Source: Arcuatula senhousia (Eukaryota; Mollusca; Bivalvia; Mytilida; Mytilidae). Taken from it: a DNA stretch of 64,000 nucleotides. The notes below the pieces were generated by a model that saw only the letters and a program-made list of their open reading frames with translations, had not been told where the DNA came from and did no database searches. The DNA lies in contig OZ020308.1 of the NCBI GenBank assembly GCA_963971305.1, positions 29,107,275 to 29,171,274 of the forward strand, written 5' to 3'. How positions within the stretch are numbered: position 1 is the first letter of the stretch; every line of letters starts with the position of its first letter. A program made the translations under genes and the position numbers. Shown piece by piece: positions 61,801-64,000 of the stretch.

Positions 61801-62106
61801 AGACAAAAGTATTCCACTCAATACCGTTCCAACCAATGCTATATTACTCTTTTTTTCATTAAAATAATCAACAAACTCTGGTAAGAGAACACCAAAGGAT
61901 AATACAATCCCATCGACAAGAAAATTAATACAGAATGCACAGAGAACAACAACCCATCCATAACCACCGTCGGGGACATCTTTTGCACAATGGTCTGGTG
62001 TTGATTGTTTTGTGCTTGCAATATCTCGGGATAAAGAAGTTCTGCTATAATTTACAGTATCCTCTCGATGATGCTCACCATTAGCGGAAGCATTTTGAAT
62101 TCCCAT
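965..62106 (-). CDS. Monocarboxylate transporter-like protein (SLC16/MCT family), six coding exons
   Basis: A 12-membrane-segment major facilitator protein expected to move monocarboxylates or related solutes across a membrane. Joining 62106-61797, 22271-22128, 21680-21003, 11323-11144, 9313-9191 and 1125-965 gives 1,596 nt, 531 residues plus stop, within the usual MCT range. All introns are phase 1 and GT/AG. The family motif DGGYGW is at residues 46-51 at the start of TM1. The second MCT signature (YFNKKRPIASG) is at 169-179, before TM5. A long hydrophilic, Asn/Asp-rich loop lies between TM6 and TM7, as in the family. In TM8, where MCT1 has an Asp and an Arg four residues apart that matter for transport, this protein has Asn381 and Arg385. 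The Arg is kept and the Asp is not, which suggests an orphan-type MCT whose substrate I cannot name. The ATG has A at -3 and G at +4. A non-coding 5' exon further upstream is possible. The AATAAA overlapping the stop may or may not be the polyadenylation signal. Confidence 0.93.
1717..2925 (+). mobile_element. Hairpin-ended element with about 155-bp tandem core (family D)
   Basis: The left end has a small hairpin (AGGC...GCCT, 1719-1734). The core is five or six diverged tandem units marked by 'GAGACTTTTGTAGAGCTAA' near 1752, 1918, 2082, 2239, 2392 and 2623 (spacing about 153-166, then 231). A cryptic GACGAC microsatellite (about 2858-2875) comes next. The right end is a hairpin at 2886-2914 (AGCTAACATGG / CCAGGTGAGCT). 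The layout resembles helentron-associated elements with tandem repeats in bivalves; that classification is inference. A second copy is at 17957-18640. Confidence 0.7.
2926..3333. other. Intron 5 sequence without recognised features
   Basis: I see no coding potential, and only a short poly-G run near 3164-3174. Confidence 0.5.
3342..4164. mobile_element. Non-autonomous hAT-type DNA transposon, 823 bp, perfect 8-bp target duplication
   Basis: The ends are perfect inverted repeats of at least 13 bp (CAGGGTTGGCAAA at 3342-3354, its reverse complement at 4152-4164). They are followed by further GGGTTTTCCC-rich inverted sequence on both sides. The element is flanked by GTAAAAGT at 3334-3341 and again at 4165-4172. 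An 8-bp duplication and CAGGG ends are the hallmarks of the hAT superfamily. No transposase is encoded; the interior is AT-rich. Confidence 0.9.
4173..4795. other. Intron 5 sequence without recognised features
   Basis: AT-rich DNA between the hAT-type element and the minisatellite. No coding signal or clear repeat was seen. Confidence 0.5.
4796..8241. repeat. Minisatellite, 38-bp unit, about 90 copies
   Basis: An uninterrupted direct array of a 38-bp unit. Each unit contains AATGCCAG twice, once followed by ACGAG and once by TGTC. Units vary at a few positions (for example GAGCAG/GAGGAG/AAGGAG and CTGTCTAT/CCGTCTAT/CTGTCTGT). There is higher-order structure: the block around 5797-6123 recurs at 6405-6731 (608 bp, 16 units), and shorter blocks recur at 228 bp (6 units). 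The first unit is 1 bp short and the array ends abruptly near 8241. Because 38 is not a multiple of 3 and stops are rare, it yields long fake reading frames on both strands. Confidence 0.97.
8442..8873. mobile_element. Possible inverted-repeat element with GCATTGGCATTT motifs
   Basis: Ends near 8442-8478 and 8836-8872 are imperfect inverted repeats (GAATACCTGGAGGGACATT at the left; GAATACCTGAAGGGACATT on the reverse strand at the right). The interior carries many short TGGCATTT motifs. These are the reverse complement of the AAATGCCA in the neighbouring minisatellite. No clear target duplication was found. Confidence 0.45.
9191..9313 (-). CDS. MCT exon 5 (TM10-TM11)
   Basis: 123 nt, phase 1 at both ends. 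The acceptor is TTTTACAG|TG and the donor is GCAG|GTAATT. It encodes VFVSNAPNIVCDVLGVSKL followed by a glycine-rich TM11 ending in GPYIAG. The 'LG..KL.NG.GL' pattern and the GP.IAG ending are strongly conserved in MCTs. Confidence 0.92.
9380..9624. mobile_element. Small inverted-repeat element (MITE), GGGACGGACC ends
   Basis: The left end GGGACGGACCATTTAACTTG and the right end, read on the opposite strand as GGGACGGACCATTTTACTTG, are nearly identical. The element is 245 bp and non-coding. A relative lies at 24621-24942. The target duplication is unclear. Confidence 0.75.
9625..10222. other. Intron 4 sequence without recognised features
   Basis: An open frame of 80 codons at 9677-9919 shows no family resemblance and AT-driven composition. 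I see nothing else. Confidence 0.5.
10223..10690. mobile_element. Possible inverted-repeat element
   Basis: The left 43 bp from CACTCTGTCTCAACTACCCC and the reverse complement of the right end from CACTGTGTTTCAACTATCCC match at roughly 70 percent by eye. This would be a 468-bp non-coding element, old or diverged. No target duplication was recognised. Confidence 0.4.
10768..10925 (-). mobile_element. Retrozyme fragment with decayed hammerhead motif
   Basis: On the minus strand the body matches the dispersed retrozyme family at 12165-19014. It is followed by GCTA and CTGATGA, but the GAAA core element reads GAAT, so the ribozyme is probably dead. Confidence 0.6.
11144..11323 (-). CDS. MCT exon 4 (TM8-TM10)
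   Basis: 180 nt, phase 1 at both ends. The acceptor is TTTTCAG|GT and the donor is TGTG|GTAATG. It encodes GIVNTVSRIGCG in TM8 (Asn381 and Arg385), then two further hydrophobic segments ending in LFGLSCG. It joins in frame with exons 3 and 5. Confidence 0.92.
11324..12164. other. Intron 3 sequence without recognised features
   Basis: Apart from the polypyrimidine tract and acceptor of exon 4, nothing was recognised. The slightly GC-richer stretch 11640-12060 has no convincing coding frame. Confidence 0.45.
12184..12231 (-). ncRNA. Hammerhead ribozyme-like motif, type I, partly decayed
   Basis: On the minus strand: stem I ATGCTA / TAGCAT, core CTGATGA, core GAAA. Stem II is disrupted and its loop is longer than in sister copies. 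Stem III, ATATCTATAT, is an imperfect palindrome. It is probably weak or inactive. Confidence 0.6.
12554..12599 (-). ncRNA. Hammerhead ribozyme-like motif, type I
   Basis: On the minus strand: core CTGATGA at 12593-12587, stem II GAGG-TTATT-CCTT, core GAAA, a stem III near-palindrome, and stem I ATGATA / TAGCAT with one mismatch. The core is complete. The predicted cut follows the A opposite position 12560. Confidence 0.7.
13041..14269 (+). mobile_element. Hairpin-ended element, family A, copy 1 (no 3' hairpin)
   Basis: It starts with the hairpin TGTGATCGC..GCGAGTCACA (13051-13071) and the tag ATGTCCCC (13075-13082). The core holds about 110-bp tandem units, each with a GGCCATTTTGAAAATGGCC-type palindrome and the 'CATACCACTATTACC' motif. 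It ends in GAATACCGAGAAAAATAATAAT. The 3' hairpin is absent because copy 2 begins directly in its AAT run. Confidence 0.75.
14270..15597 (+). mobile_element. Hairpin-ended element, family A, copy 2, with 3' hairpin
   Basis: Same head and core as copy 1. It continues through an AAT microsatellite (about 15480-15517) into the tail hairpin at 15537-15565 (TGTCCCCGA .. TCGGGGACA around a TTCG-containing loop), and then a second AAT run. The tail hairpin's outer arm is the reverse complement of the head tag ATGTCCCC. Confidence 0.8.
15598..16823 (+). mobile_element. Hairpin-ended element, family A, copy 3
   Basis: It has the family A head, then a fold-back rearrangement at 15664-15789, four or more core units, the body end, and an AAT run. 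Family B is inserted at the AAT run. The missing tail hairpin reappears at 17361-17412, after family B. Confidence 0.75.
15664..15789. repeat. Perfect 37-bp inverted repeat with 52-bp loop
   Basis: 15664-15700 and 15753-15789 are exact reverse complements (arms begin GTCTCTTAGC and end GCTAAGAGAC). The arm includes core-repeat sequence of family A, so it looks like a snap-back copy made inside the element. Confidence 0.95.
16827..17348 (+). mobile_element. Hairpin-ended element, family B
   Basis: The head hairpin TGTGTTGG-GATG-CCAACACA (16837-16856) is perfect. The tag AAGTCGCCCAAAA (16858-16870) follows. The body includes GGCCGCCATTTTGAAA motifs, then an AAT run. The tail hairpin at 17312-17341 has an outer arm that is the exact reverse complement of the 13-nt tag. 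It is unrelated to family A in the head but built the same way. It sits within the AAT run of family A copy 3. Confidence 0.8.
17361..17412 (+). repeat. Orphan 3' hairpin of family A
   Basis: It repeats the segment that follows the AAT run in copy 2, including the TGTCCCCGA / TCGGGGACA hairpin. It is most simply the tail of copy 3, displaced by the insertion of family B. Confidence 0.8.
17957..18640 (+). mobile_element. Hairpin-ended element, family D, second copy
   Basis: It begins with the hairpin AGGCT..AGCCT and the 'GCCTGAATCG' motif shared with 1731-1740. It carries 'CCTATAAGGAG' core sequence and ends after AGAGAAAAAGATG. It interrupts a retrozyme unit and is more decayed than the copy at 1717. 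Confidence 0.6.
19016..19240 (+). mobile_element. Retrozyme copy in opposite orientation
   Basis: This plus-strand copy lies back to back with the minus-strand unit 18770-19014. The two form a natural inverted repeat with roughly 200-bp arms and almost no spacer. It carries the best-preserved hammerhead of this family (19155-19200). Confidence 0.8.
19155..19200 (+). ncRNA. Hammerhead ribozyme motif, type I, apparently intact
   Basis: Stem I GTGCTA / TAGCAT (one G-T wobble); core CTGATGA at 19161-19167; stem II GAGG-TTACT-CCTT; core GAAA at 19181-19184; stem III palindrome ATATCGATAT (19184-19193); cleavage-site A at 19194. All core residues of a hammerhead are present. As a monomer, stem III would be very short. 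The palindrome could pair between two molecules, as described for hammerheads of Penelope-like elements and retrozymes. Confidence 0.85.
19690..19716. repeat. Perfect 12-bp hairpin
   Basis: TTCATGGTTAGT and ACTAACCATGAA flank a 3-base loop. Its function is unknown. Confidence 0.7.
20031..20321. mobile_element. Foldback MITE, 291 bp, flanked by TGTTAC
   Basis: The arms are about 80 bp and nearly perfect inverted repeats (left CCGGACTGCAATCTGACT, right AGTCAGATTGCAGTCCGG). The direct repeat TGTTAC flanks it at 20025-20030 and 20322-20327. The interior includes AAGTAATGCTTCCAAAATC. A partial relative is at 63660-63870. Confidence 0.85.
20745..20850 (+). mobile_element. Retrozyme fragment with hammerhead-like motif (20760-20805)
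   Basis: Stem I is ATGCTG / CAGCAT, a compensatory change relative to ATGCTA / TAGCAT elsewhere. The core CTGATGA and GAAA are intact. Stem II has one mismatch, and the U of the A-U pair next to the cut is lost, so activity is doubtful. Confidence 0.65.
21003..21680 (-). CDS. MCT exon 3 (TM4-TM7 and the long cytosolic loop)
   Basis: 678 nt, the largest exon, phase 1 at both ends. The acceptor is TTTTTAG|GA and the donor is ATAG|GTAATT. It carries the second family signature (YFNKKRPIASG), TM5, TM6, the hydrophilic loop of roughly residues 220-325, TM7 with the VDR triplet, and the start of TM8. The loop is Asn/Asp/Lys-rich and low in complexity, as is usual where MCTs diverge most. Confidence 0.94.
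21890..22080 (+). repeat. 3' tail of the retroelement seen at 120-870
   Basis: It matches the reverse complement of about 130-310 ('TGTCTGTTTTTGTCCCG', 'CCATTGGTACCTCTGCTTCT'). It occupies most of the 447-bp intron 2 and stops about 50 bp short of the exon 2 donor. Confidence 0.75.
22128..22271 (-). CDS. MCT exon 2 (end of TM2, TM3, start of TM4)
   Basis: 144 nt, phase 1 at both ends. The acceptor is TTTTTAG|GG and the donor is GGAG|GTATTT. It encodes the stretch from GPFIGVVINRFGCRPP through the TM3 hydrophobic run to YGIIGG. The Asn-Arg-Phe-Gly-Cys-Arg-Pro loop between TM2 and TM3 is typical of MCTs. It is separated from exon 1 by 39.5 kb and from exon 3 by only 447 bp. Confidence 0.93.
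22570..23545 (+). mobile_element. Hairpin-ended element, family G, copy 1
   Basis: The head hairpin is AAGGC-CCT-GCCTT (22570-22582). The tag TAGCGAGCATC (22585-22595) follows. The tail hairpin GCATC-TGC-GATGC (23521-23533) continues into GATGCTCGCTA (23529-23539), the exact reverse complement of the tag. The interior 22797-23060 contains TGACGTCAT and is shared with family F at 56447-56725. An inverted copy is at 52196-54575. It is non-coding. Confidence 0.75.
23740..24085 (+). mobile_element. Partial element with two about 140-bp core repeats and 3' hairpin
   Basis: Two diverged units share 'TTTGCGGACCG' (about 23775 and 23911). They are followed by a cryptic GACAGAC stretch and a small hairpin AAAGCC / GGCTTT near 24090. 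It has the same general plan as the other hairpin-ended elements, but the head was not identified. Confidence 0.5.
24340..24472. repeat. Partial copy of the GGGACGGACC-type MITE
   Basis: It repeats 24805-24930 almost exactly ('CTTATAATCTGCTGCC', 'ACTATGTCCCC'), but lacks both terminal sequences. Confidence 0.7.
24621..24942. mobile_element. MITE with GGGACGGAC ends, 322 bp
   Basis: The left end GGGACGGACTATTTAACTTG and the right end TTAAATGGTCGGTCCC are inverted repeats matching the element at 9380-9624. It is non-coding. Confidence 0.75.
24943..27419. other. Intron 1 sequence without recognised features
   Basis: 2.5 kb with no coding signal that resembles a known family. The stretch 25030-25860 is less AT-rich and has several CCTTCG/CGAAGG motifs, but I could not identify it. 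Confidence 0.45.
27420..27560. mobile_element. Small inverted-repeat element (141 bp)
   Basis: CAATAATAGTACATTGACTC at the left and its near reverse complement (GAGTCAGTGTACTATTATTG) at the right. The arms extend about 45 bp. It is non-coding. Confidence 0.65.
28863..28893. repeat. Hairpin upstream of the foldback element
   Basis: TGACCGTATATC and GATATACGGTCA are perfect arms around a short loop, about 60 bp before the foldback element. Confidence 0.6.
29340..30734 (+). repeat. 332-bp tandem repeats, left arm of the foldback element
   Basis: Unit junctions (GGCTAATGGTACTTTGCGG) recur near 29348, 29681, 30013, 30345 and 30678. Each junction is itself an inverted pair: a right-end-like GTTCCGTTTCGTTCCG segment followed by a left-end-like CGGAACGGAACGGAAC segment. 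The ORF-like frames here are by-products of the repeat. Confidence 0.92.
32333..32479. mobile_element. Short MITE flanked by TGGTAT
   Basis: CAGGGGCGGACCCAG at the left and CTGGACCCGCCACT at the right are imperfect inverted repeats. TGGTAT occurs immediately on both sides (32327-32332, 32480-32485). The ends resemble those of the element at 63038-63208. Confidence 0.65.
33640..33850 (+). repeat. Diverged retroelement 3' tail
   Basis: It shares order and short matches with the tail at 120-400 ('CACCTGAGTTCACT', 'TTCGGATGCC'), read in the opposite direction. Confidence 0.45.
34815..36245 (-). repeat. 332-bp tandem repeats, right arm of the foldback element
   Basis: Reverse-complement copy of the left array. 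Junctions lie near 34876, 35208, 35540, 35872 and 36204, five as in the left arm. The inner part of this arm is where the 8,315-bp duplication begins (about 35394). Confidence 0.92.
36618..37365. other. Unrecognised sequence right of the foldback element
   Basis: 36780-37160 is less AT-rich than its surroundings, but no frame on either strand resembles a known protein. Confidence 0.4.
37370..37590 (+). repeat. Decayed 3' part of a family D-like element
   Basis: 'CCCTATGCTTTATTTTTAG' and 'GCCATGTTTTTA' followed by a GGACGGACGG stretch and 'CCAAATGATGGCAA' resemble 2695-2890. The tail hairpin is decayed. Confidence 0.5.
37945..38210 (+). mobile_element. Retrozyme copy (dispersed family) with hammerhead at 38123-38168
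   Basis: The body matches the minus-strand trimer. Hammerhead: stem I ATGCTA / TAGCAT perfect, core CTGATGA (38129-38135) and GAAA (38149-38152), stem III ATATCGATGT, cleavage A at 38162. Stem II is shortened to three pairs. Confidence 0.75.
38358..38569. mobile_element. MITE, 212 bp, TA target site
   Basis: CCGTATAGCGGGAAATTTTC at the left and GAAAATTACCCACTATACGG at the right are inverted repeats with two mismatches. TA lies on both sides (38356-38357, 38570-38571), as for Tc1/mariner-type MITEs. The interior is rich in TCGCGA-type sequence. Confidence 0.82.
38909..38952 (+). ncRNA. Hammerhead ribozyme motif, type I (unit 1)
   Basis: Stem I CGTCT / AGGCG, core CTGATGA (38915-38921), stem II GACT-TGAAT-AGAC with one mismatched pair, GAAA (38935-38938), stem III palindrome ACGCGCGT, cleavage C at 38946. 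Confidence 0.8.
39267..39310 (+). ncRNA. Hammerhead ribozyme motif, type I (unit 2)
   Basis: Same structure as unit 1. The stem II loop is TGATT and stem II keeps the A-A mismatch. The core is complete and the cleavage C is at 39304. Confidence 0.8.
39624..39667 (+). ncRNA. Hammerhead ribozyme motif, type I (unit 3, fully paired)
   Basis: Stem II is GTCT-TGAAT-AGAC, all four pairs formed, unlike units 1 and 2. Stem I is CGTCT / AGGCG, the core is complete, and the cleavage C is at 39661. This is the most likely active copy. Confidence 0.85.
40171..40345 (-). pseudogene. C2H2 zinc-finger-like coding fragment
   Basis: The minus strand is open for about 55 codons and reads KYVCLFCDDNVEQIYN then VKAHVANHE. 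This gives C-x2-C-x12-H-x3-H, an exact C2H2 finger spacing, followed by a stop at about 40171. The local sequence is GC-richer than its surroundings. No start codon or splice sites are convincing. It may be an exon remnant or part of a mobile element, and could be chance. Confidence 0.4.
40845..40960 (-). repeat. Retroelement 3' tail fragment
   Basis: 'GGCACCAATGGGGCA' and 'AAATCCGAAAGG' match the tail at 140-190 in the same orientation. Confidence 0.65.
41425..42640 (+). mobile_element. Hairpin-ended element, family C, two 480-bp core repeats
   Basis: The head hairpin GCTACGC-CGA-GCGCAGC (41432-41448, one mismatch) is followed by the tag ATACGACCGCAA (41452-41463). The core has two diverged units about 480 bp apart ('CCCTTTGACTTTAATTTCCC' and 'CCCTTTGACCCCTAAATTCCC' types). 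A cryptic ACGACGACAACGACGACC stretch precedes the tail hairpin (42609-42635). The outer arm of that hairpin (42625-42636) is the exact reverse complement of the tag. Confidence 0.8.
42641..43708. other. Unrecognised AT-rich sequence at the end of duplication copy 1
   Basis: Short phrases such as 'TATCTAGGTC' and 'CATCATCAAAATATTAAT' echo 40660-40760, suggesting an old internal repeat. No genes were seen. Confidence 0.4.
43709..44923 (-). repeat. Partial foldback right arm in duplication copy 2
   Basis: 332-bp unit junctions near 43855, 44187 and 44519, then the foldback right end at 44923. No matching left arm is attached to this copy. Confidence 0.92.
46260..46525 (+). mobile_element. Retrozyme copy (dispersed family), duplicate, hammerhead at 46438-46483
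   Basis: Identical by eye to 37945-38210, offset by 8,315 bp. Confidence 0.75.
46673..46884. mobile_element. MITE, duplicate of 38358-38569
   Basis: Same ends, TA flanks and length, offset by 8,315 bp. Confidence 0.82.
47224..47267 (+). ncRNA. Hammerhead ribozyme motif (copy 2, unit 1)
   Basis: Same sequence as 38909-38952. Confidence 0.8.
47582..47625 (+). ncRNA. Hammerhead ribozyme motif (copy 2, unit 2)
   Basis: Same sequence as 39267-39310. Confidence 0.8.
47939..47982 (+). ncRNA. Hammerhead ribozyme motif (copy 2, unit 3)
   Basis: Same sequence as 39624-39667, with stem II fully paired. Confidence 0.85.
48486..48660 (-). pseudogene. C2H2 zinc-finger-like fragment, duplicate
   Basis: Copy of 40171-40345, offset by 8,315 bp. 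Confidence 0.4.
49160..49275 (-). repeat. Retroelement 3' tail fragment, duplicate
   Basis: Copy of 40845-40960. Confidence 0.65.
49740..50955 (+). mobile_element. Hairpin-ended element, family C, duplicate
   Basis: Copy of 41425-42640 with head hairpin, tag, two core units and tail hairpin. Confidence 0.8.
52801..53755. mobile_element. 955-bp inverted-repeat element nested in family G
   Basis: AGACGATCTTCCAA (52801-52814) and TTGGAAGATCGTCT (53742-53755) are perfect inverted repeats. The flanking family G sequence is continuous on either side when compared with 22930-22960. TA can be read as the target (TA before GACGATC, TA after GATCGTC). It holds a retrozyme-like segment with a hammerhead at 53431-53474 and no transposase. 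Confidence 0.8.
53431..53474 (+). ncRNA. Hammerhead ribozyme motif, type I, distinct variant
   Basis: Stem I GCTG / CAGC, core CTGATGA (53437-53443), stem II GGAA-TAATT-TTCC perfectly paired, GAAA (53457-53460), stem III palindrome ATGGCCAT (53460-53467), cleavage A at 53468. Stems II and III differ from the other two families but keep pairing. Confidence 0.85.
54711..54836. repeat. TTTA / GATT microsatellite
   Basis: Runs of ATTT tetranucleotides with interspersed ATTG units. Confidence 0.85.
54837..56240. other. Intron 1 sequence without recognised features
   Basis: No coding frame with family resemblance. 'TATCTAGGTCA' and 'TTTGGTCGATATC' echo sequences in the 8.3-kb duplication, so part may be an old repeat. 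Confidence 0.4.
56241..57213 (+). mobile_element. Hairpin-ended element, family F
   Basis: The head hairpin TAGGC-TTTA-GCCTA (56244-56257) is followed by the tag TCGGACGAAGT (56261-56271). The tail hairpin TCGGAC-TTC-GTCCGA (57193-57207) contains ACTTCGTCCGA, the exact reverse complement of the tag. The interior 56447-56725 matches that of family G (GCGGGGACGA, TGACGTCATTTCC, TTTCGCGCTTC, AACCTGGCGGA). Confidence 0.75.
57214..57800. other. Unrecognised AT-rich sequence
   Basis: Contains repeated 'ACGATTTTCACG' phrases near 57540-57590 and nothing coding. Confidence 0.4.
57803..57870 (+). pseudogene. Tiny fragment of the reverse-transcriptase family seen at 120-870
   Basis: CGTCAACTTCCCCTTCTT and 'AGCAATATTCCGTCCGC' correspond to the segment just after the YDKRD motif in the other copies. 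Confidence 0.65.
58310..58690. repeat. Local short duplication before the LINE fragment
   Basis: 'CACTTAGCAAAATGGTT' followed by 'CAATGGTTGAAATT' occurs near 58335 and again near 58577. The second copy runs straight into LINE coding remnants (YVKLFNVIFDS). Confidence 0.5.
58620..59540 (+). pseudogene. LINE (non-LTR) reverse-transcriptase remnant
   Basis: With several frameshifts and stops, the plus strand reads in order: YVKLFNVIFDS, KPIYKNKGD, SKNYRPITIVSCFGKLF, NENQHGFREGYSTVD, CAFIDLEKAFDTVDR, then YADDAVLMAESERDLQKALD (about 59255-59315) and KVNTAKTKVMIFSKG, ending at FNYLGITFSRSGTFK. These are the reverse-transcriptase fingers, palm (AFD and YADD) and thumb of a LINE. Both catalytic aspartates survive in YADD. 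Endonuclease and C-terminus are absent. Clade not assigned. It is cut off near 59540 by a different reverse transcriptase. Confidence 0.88.
59555..60650 (+). pseudogene. Second reverse transcriptase (possibly Penelope-like), 5'-truncated
   Basis: Starting near 59558 the plus strand reads LPYLYWIPKLHKNPYKERYI, then TFDFSTLYTTLPHEKVK, IGIPMGTNCAPLLADLFL, a stop at 60190, FRYIDDVLSVNN (catalytic YIDD near 60208-60220), STKIYDKRDDFNFQ, and, after a frameshift near 60425, AYGVYISQLIRYARAC and FLIRHRFLRDRLLKQGYKK. One stop and about two frameshifts make it a fairly young pseudogene lacking its N-terminus. The motif order matches the fragments at 120-870 and 57803-57870. No GIY-YIG or other endonuclease is seen, so a Penelope-like label is only tentative. 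Confidence 0.85.
60651..61796. other. Intron 1 sequence next to exon 1, nothing recognised
   Basis: AT-rich, with short 'TTCCGCTCCGTGATTTTCG' type phrases but no coding frame. The exon 1 donor lies at its right edge. Confidence 0.4.
61797..62106 (-). CDS. MCT exon 1 (start codon, TM1 and part of TM2)
   Basis: Encodes residues 1-103 plus the first base of codon 104. The N-terminal 40 residues are hydrophilic and cytosolic. DGGYGW then opens TM1, and TM2 begins near residue 87. The donor reads TCAG|GTGAGA on the minus strand. This start is chosen because it is the first ATG in an open frame that runs directly into the conserved TM1 motif. AT-rich non-coding sequence lies upstream. Confidence 0.93.
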
Positions 62107-62377
62107 GCTTATATTAATATATATATTTTTATTTTTTTAAATGTTATTTAGAAGAGACTTGACAGAGCATATGACTTCAGTATAAGGTTGAGGTATTTAA
62201 CTAAAAGGTTTGTATTTTTAAAGTTTCCAAAGGTAACATACTTTTTATCTCTGACAAACCATTGCATAAATTACGCTCTTGTCGATCGATGTACATCTAT
62301 GAAGTTGGTTACGTTTTGGTTATTCATAGGATCATGGTGCTATTCTATTAAGTATTCTATTAGAAATTGAGTGTTAA

Positions 62378-62770
62378 ATTCAATTTCATTTAACTTTAAC
62401 TTTATTAACGCAACACAAGACTACATGTCATGGCGATACAATAACAAATCACATAACATATAAACATATATAAAGACATAATAACAATTTAGAAAACTAA
62501 GACTGACCAGGGTCTTCCTTCCTCAGTTCTAATGACTGTTCTATAAAAGACGATACAGCCTTAATTTGGGTTGGTGTTGATGGGTTTAAGATGACATTTA
62601 TTTTATCAAAATTATTCAAACTCTCAAAATTTTCATCATGGTTATTAAAGTTTAAATAAAAATTACTTCGTATATTTTCATTATATTTACAGGTGAAGAC
62701 GAAATGCATTTCATCGTCAATTTCATTACAAAGTTTGCATATTTTAACATTCGTTTAATATTCATAATAT
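62378..62770 (-). pseudogene. LINE 3' end with CCHC C-terminus
   Basis: On the minus strand, ICKLCNEIDDEMHFVFTC gives a C-x2-C-x7-H-x4-C knuckle. SNFYLNFNNHDENFE and SSFIEQSLELRKEDPGQS with a stop at 62497 follow. This is the usual C-terminal end of LINE open reading frames. The non-coding tail after it ends in AATAAAGTTAAAGTTAAATG, a short repeat tail. It lies upstream of the transporter start codon. Confidence 0.75.
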
Positions 62771-63037
62771 ATATTCATTTTATGTTACTTTAAATGTTTA
62801 GTAAAAAGTTTGAGAGTTCCAGTAATTTTTGGCCTAGGCTTCGTCCTCTTGAACCCCAAACAGGGATTTTTCCTGGCCTAACTGGTGATGTTAAGCAGAT
62901 CCCCATGCCTCTGGTCCCATTTGCCTCATCAAATAAAAAGTGCAAGCTATACGCCTCGATCTGGCACTGCTAACTTAATTGAAATATAACAGCATACGGT
63001 ACTTGTGTTCTATCCATTTGATTGAAAGCATGAATAA

Positions 63038-63208
63038 CAGGCGCGGATCCAGGATTTTCAGTTAGAAGGGGCACGGGTAGTAAAATTCGCAAAGCGGGCT
63101 AGGCGCGAAAATTTTTGGCCTTTTTTGATTGATTTCATGGTAATTTTTTTTCACATTTTAGGGGCCGTGCGCCGGGTGCCCCCCCCCCCCCGCCTGGATC
63201 CGCACCTG
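63038..63208. mobile_element. MITE, 171 bp, flanked by AATAA
   Basis: The left end CAGGCGCGGATCCAGG and the right end, reading CAGGTGCGGATCCAGG on the other strand, differ at one base. AATAA occurs at 63033-63037 and 63209-63213. It includes a poly-C run. The ends resemble the element at 32333-32479. Confidence 0.75.
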
Positions 63209-63659
63209 AATAATCAAAGCATTTATTATAATACACATATGCATGTAGATCATGAGGACGGTGGCACCGAGAAGAGTTGTCTGGATGACTTGTTACTCCC
63301 CAGACAATATGACTGTTTAAAACCAGAACTCCGATGGTGATACAGTTATTTGATGTGCAGCCATGCCAATGATCAGAATATGTTTTACCCGAGGTACATG
63401 TATCCATGTCATATTGCGCGAAGCCGCAGGCAGGATACAAATTAACAGGAAAATAAGAACGTTTAAATATTTTGAATACTATTTCGAAGATGGAGAGATC
63501 TTTTTACGATATCTTAGCTGGGCCGTTTGCTCGGTGAACACATTTATTTTTCGGGTTGATAAAACCTGGTATTCACCTCTATCAAAGTCAATAAATGTAT
63601 ATCATTAACTTATAGTATATTTTTTTCATATTAAATAATGTTGCATGTTTTCATTCACT

Positions 63660-63870
63660 TTCGTCCGCAAAGACATGTGTGTGACAGTTTCTTATTTTTT
63701 TTCGGAATCCTCATAAGAAGTAATGCTTCCAAAATCTTTGAAGCTGCAATCGAATTGGTCGATTTGAAAGATCATCTGAACAGAAAGTAGAATGGGTGTC
63801 TTCAGATCTACCATGCAGTGTCAGTTGGGAACAATTGATTGGTCTGATTTTAATAAGATTTGACAAACTT
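63660..63870. repeat. Partial copy of the foldback MITE at 20031-20321
   Basis: 'GAAGTAATGCTTCCAAAATC', 'ACAGAAAGTAGAATGGG' and 'TCTTCAGATCTACCATGCAG' match the interior and right arm of that element. The left arm is missing. Confidence 0.75.
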
Positions 63871-64000
63871 TTAAAATAAATCTGATTGTTTTGGTGGAAA
63901 ATTACACTCCTATAGATTTTACAAATAGTTAACATTGTGAAGATTTTGGCCTGAAGGATGCTCGCTAGTCTTGTTTTGGGATTTTTGTAATTTTTTTTGG

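Noticed and set aside
63038..63208. hAT assignment for the CAGGCGCGG element
   Set aside because: The visible flanking repeat is 5 bp (AATAA), not 8, so the superfamily was left open.

Overview
The window is AT-rich animal DNA. It is almost entirely the inside of one gene: a monocarboxylate transporter (SLC16/MCT, major facilitator superfamily) on the minus strand. I could join six coding exons from 62106 down to 965. All five introns are phase 1, every junction is GT/AG, and the spliced frame is open for 531 codons. The introns are packed with repeats of kinds known from bivalves: small tandem retroelements carrying hammerhead ribozymes (retrozymes), elements with a tandem-repeat core plus terminal hairpins (helentron-associated or 'pearl'-like), and reverse-transcriptase fragments. 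The best guess is a marine bivalve, probably a mussel; the species is inference.

Layout. 1-965: downstream of the stop codon, with a decayed reverse-transcriptase C-terminus and its 3' tail. Intron 5 (1126-9190): a hairpin-ended tandem-repeat element, an 823-bp hAT-type element with a perfect 8-bp target duplication, and a 3.4-kb minisatellite of 38-bp units. Intron 4 (9314-11143): small inverted-repeat elements. Intron 3 (11324-21002): a minus-strand retrozyme trimer broken by a 5.2-kb insertion. That insertion itself holds a nest of three or four hairpin-ended elements joined at AAT microsatellites. Intron 2 is short (447 bp). Intron 1 (22272-61796, 39.5 kb) holds a 7.65-kb foldback element with a 9-bp target duplication and arms built from 332-bp repeats. 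It also holds a near-perfect 8,315-bp tandem duplication (35394-43708 / 43709-52023), 357-bp hammerhead retrozyme arrays inside that duplication, more hairpin-ended elements, and a LINE reverse transcriptase fused to a second, unrelated reverse transcriptase. Upstream of the start codon are a LINE 3' end and small inverted-repeat elements.

How it fits together. Only the transporter looks like a functional protein-coding gene. The rest is layered mobile DNA, much of it with recognisable boundaries. The most interesting signals are three. First, there are about fifteen hammerhead ribozyme-like motifs in three sequence variants, with compensatory stem changes and palindromic stem III. Second, one element architecture (5' hairpin, short tag, tandem core, microsatellite-like stretch, 3' hairpin carrying the reverse complement of the tag) is shared by several families with different ends, two of which share the same core. 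Third, there is the foldback element and the duplication that breaks inside its arm. All alignments were made by eye; identities and copy numbers are approximate.
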